Positions 23,161 to 24,194 of a stretch of DNA of 24,194 bases are shown piece by piece. The stretch's first letter is position 1; every line of letters begins with the position of its first letter. Location: assembly GCA_050296935.1 (NCBI GenBank), contig JBNKRV010000099.1, forward strand, positions 1 to 24,194. Reading direction: 5' to 3'. The position numbers and the translations under genes are program-made. The notes beneath the pieces are model-generated. The model was not told the DNA's origin. It saw nothing but the letters and a program-made list of their open reading frames with translations, and searched no databases. The stretch comes from Saccharicrinis sp050296935. Its GTDB lineage: Bacteria > Bacteroidota > Bacteroidia > Bacteroidales > Marinilabiliaceae.

Positions 23161-23789
23161 TTTATTATTCTTTTTCCTATTTCAACCATACCATGAACTG
23201 ATAATACTACAACTAATTCACTTTGTGGATTAATGATTATATTTTTTTCTTCTTCATATAAGAATGGAATCCAATATTCACACATCACCTCCCAAGTAGT
23301 TTCAAGTCCATTATATCTGCCCCAGAAAAAGTACACTGTATCTTTCAGATTCCAATCAACAATAGGTGCTAATTCGTTTGTAAATGCATCATAGTTATTA
23401 GAATCCCAGTGATCTTGCCAATTAAAATCACATTTTCTTAATTCTTTAAATTTTAATTCTTCATTATCCCTAATCAGCATTAAATGTCTATGTTCTTCCG
23501 TTACATATTCATTCCAAAGTTGATTGCAATAATTTGTAGCTAATGGTTTTAACTTTGCTTTATGTTCTGTTTTAATATCTTTACAATATTCTGGGCTGAA
23601 TTCATATAGTTCATTTATGTCTATATATTTCTTTGCTCTTTCAAATCGTTCCTGTCTCTCAACTTTTTCTTTCCAATATGAAATAGCATCTTCCACTTTA
23701 CTAAATTTGTCAAGTAACTGTTTAGCTTCAGCAACACCAACAGGAATTTCTTTCCTTATATATTTAATTTTATCGGTTGTTTTCATCAT
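23142..23789 (-). CDS. DUF2947-like protein with EF-Ts/UBA-like N-terminus
   Basis: This 215-residue protein has unknown function. Residues about 5-42 (KIKYIRKEIPVGVAEAKQLL and DAISYWKEK) resemble the ubiquitin-associated-like helical domain at the start of elongation factor Ts. The remainder looks like DUF2947: KPLATNYCNQLWNEYV, FNWQDHWDSNN, DTVYFFWGRYNGLETTWEVM, YWIPFLYEEE and a closing VHGMVEIGKRI. There is no signal peptide. It stands alone between two long imperfect palindromes, with the same CGTTATSCTTTATTAAA sequence before its ATG as before the neighbouring DUF7660-like remnant. That suggests a gene cassette. The stop codon region overlaps the attC-like element by 19 bp. Confidence 0.7.
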   Translation of the reverse strand: MMKTTDKIKYIRKEIPVGVAEAKQLLDKFSKVEDAISYWKEKVERQERFERAKKYIDINELYEFSPEYCKDIKTEHKAKLKPLATNYCNQLWNEYVTEEHRHLMLIRDNEELKFKELRKCDFNWQDHWDSNNYDAFTNELAPIVDWNLKDTVYFFWGRYNGLETTWEVMCEYWIPFLYEEEKNIIINPQSELVVVLSVHGMVEIGKRIIKPNTCS

Positions 23790-23798
23790 GGTTTAATA

Positions 23799-23948
23799 AA
23801 GGATAACGGCCTGCCGCATGGAGCGTAAAGGAATTTAACCTTACAAACTTTCCAAATGGAGCGGAGCCAAAGCGCAGATTTTGATTTAACTTTTTATTTT
23901 TAAGCCAAATCTGCGATTTGGCGATGGTGGACGAAGCCACGGGCCTAC
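23799..23948 (-). repeat. Second long cassette-type palindrome
   Basis: The inner arms GCCAAAGCGCAGATTT (23866-23881) and AAATCTGCGATTTGGC (23907-23922) pair at 15 of 16 positions with a 25-nt loop. The outer ends, GGCCTGCCGC (23808-23817) and GCCACGGGCC (about 23936-23945), pair at roughly 7 of 10. On the minus strand it ends CGTTATCCTTTATTAAA just before the DUF2947-like ATG, matching the CGTTATGCTTTATTAAA that ends the element at 23031. The 7-nt core sites are less like attC than in that element. A 62-codon frame across it is not credible as a gene. Confidence 0.6.
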
Positions 23949-24014
23949 AAAAATGCACTACACCCTTTATACTCTATTGCGGTTTGTTGTGTTTTAGTGC
24001 TTTTCTAAATTATC

Positions 24015-24170
24015 AACCTGAGTTCGATTAAAATTAGCGAGCTCAAAATTCACTAAATGATTGATTTACAATATAAATTTTTGAGACATAGCGAGCTATG
24101 GTGATAAAATTTAGAGCCGTAAATCGATTATTTTGAATAGTGATTTGAGGTATACTTTATACAATACCAA
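24015..24170 (+). repeat. Dispersed intergenic repeat, copy B (hairpin core)
   Basis: It begins AACCTGAGTTCGATT and contains the hairpin CATAGC-GA-GCTATG (24087-24100). It aligns along about 140 bp with the reverse complement of 1-141. Similarity is strongest at the outer end and the hairpin core. The right boundary is uncertain. No gene is seen between this repeat and the window end. Confidence 0.6.
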
Positions 24171-24194
24171 TACTTTTATTCCCTTTCTCTAAAA

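Noticed and set aside
23770..23958. 62-codon minus-strand frame upstream of the DUF2947-like gene
   Set aside because: It runs through the long palindrome and overlaps the start of the real gene; its apparent coding is a by-product of the repeat.

Overview
The window is from an AT-rich member of the Bacteroidota, probably a marine or sediment fermenter near the Marinilabiliales or Marinifilaceae (the lineage is an inference). The evidence is the low GC content, a CarboxypepD_reg-like/DUF5686 outer-membrane protein, lipoprotein and PAS-kinase styles typical of the phylum, start codons without Shine-Dalgarno sequences, and promoters of the Bacteroidota type (TTTG, 19 bp, TAnnTTTG).

Positions 1-9743 hold a hexuronate catabolic operon on the + strand: a shrunken uronate isomerase (uxaC), KDG kinase (kdgK), KDPG aldolase (kdgA/eda), an SDR-type fructuronate reductase, mannonate dehydratase (uxuA), a three-part TRAP transporter (dctP, dctQ, dctM) and a LacI-family regulator. 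Together they would import a uronate or related sugar acid and convert fructuronate through mannonate, KDG and KDPG to pyruvate and glyceraldehyde-3-phosphate. The first gene has lost about 325 internal codons in frame. A promoter lies at 460-490, and a CGTTAACG palindrome sits on its predicted start site.

Positions 9766-15929 hold housekeeping and signalling genes: a DUF5686 outer-membrane protein (-), a double zinc-ribbon protein (+), an MgtC/SapB protein (-), a single-domain response regulator (-) and a PAS-PAS histidine kinase (-). Copies of a dispersed repeat of about 145 bp lie at 14281-14458, 16094-16173 and 18266-18414.

Positions 16254-17862 hold the most striking regulatory structure. 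A promoter is followed by two consecutive attenuator-like units, each a tiny ORF rich in Val/Ile/Leu codons followed by a strong intrinsic terminator, and then by a PLP-dependent aminotransferase. A large imperfect hairpin lies just downstream. A MEKHLA/PAS protein follows on the minus strand.

Positions 19182-22482 hold a minus-strand operon read iorA, iorB, then an unrecognised protein made of two copies of one domain. A consensus promoter lies upstream. IorAB oxidatively decarboxylates aryl-2-oxo acids, the kind of product an aminotransferase like the one nearby can make.

Positions 22771-23950 look like gene cassettes. A DUF2947-like gene and a broken DUF7660-like gene, both minus strand, are each preceded by the same CGTTATSCTTTATTAAA sequence at the end of a long imperfect palindrome. 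One palindrome has the R''-L''...L'-R' layout of an integron attC site. No integrase is visible. Members of another hairpin-cored repeat family lie in inverted orientation near both ends of the window.
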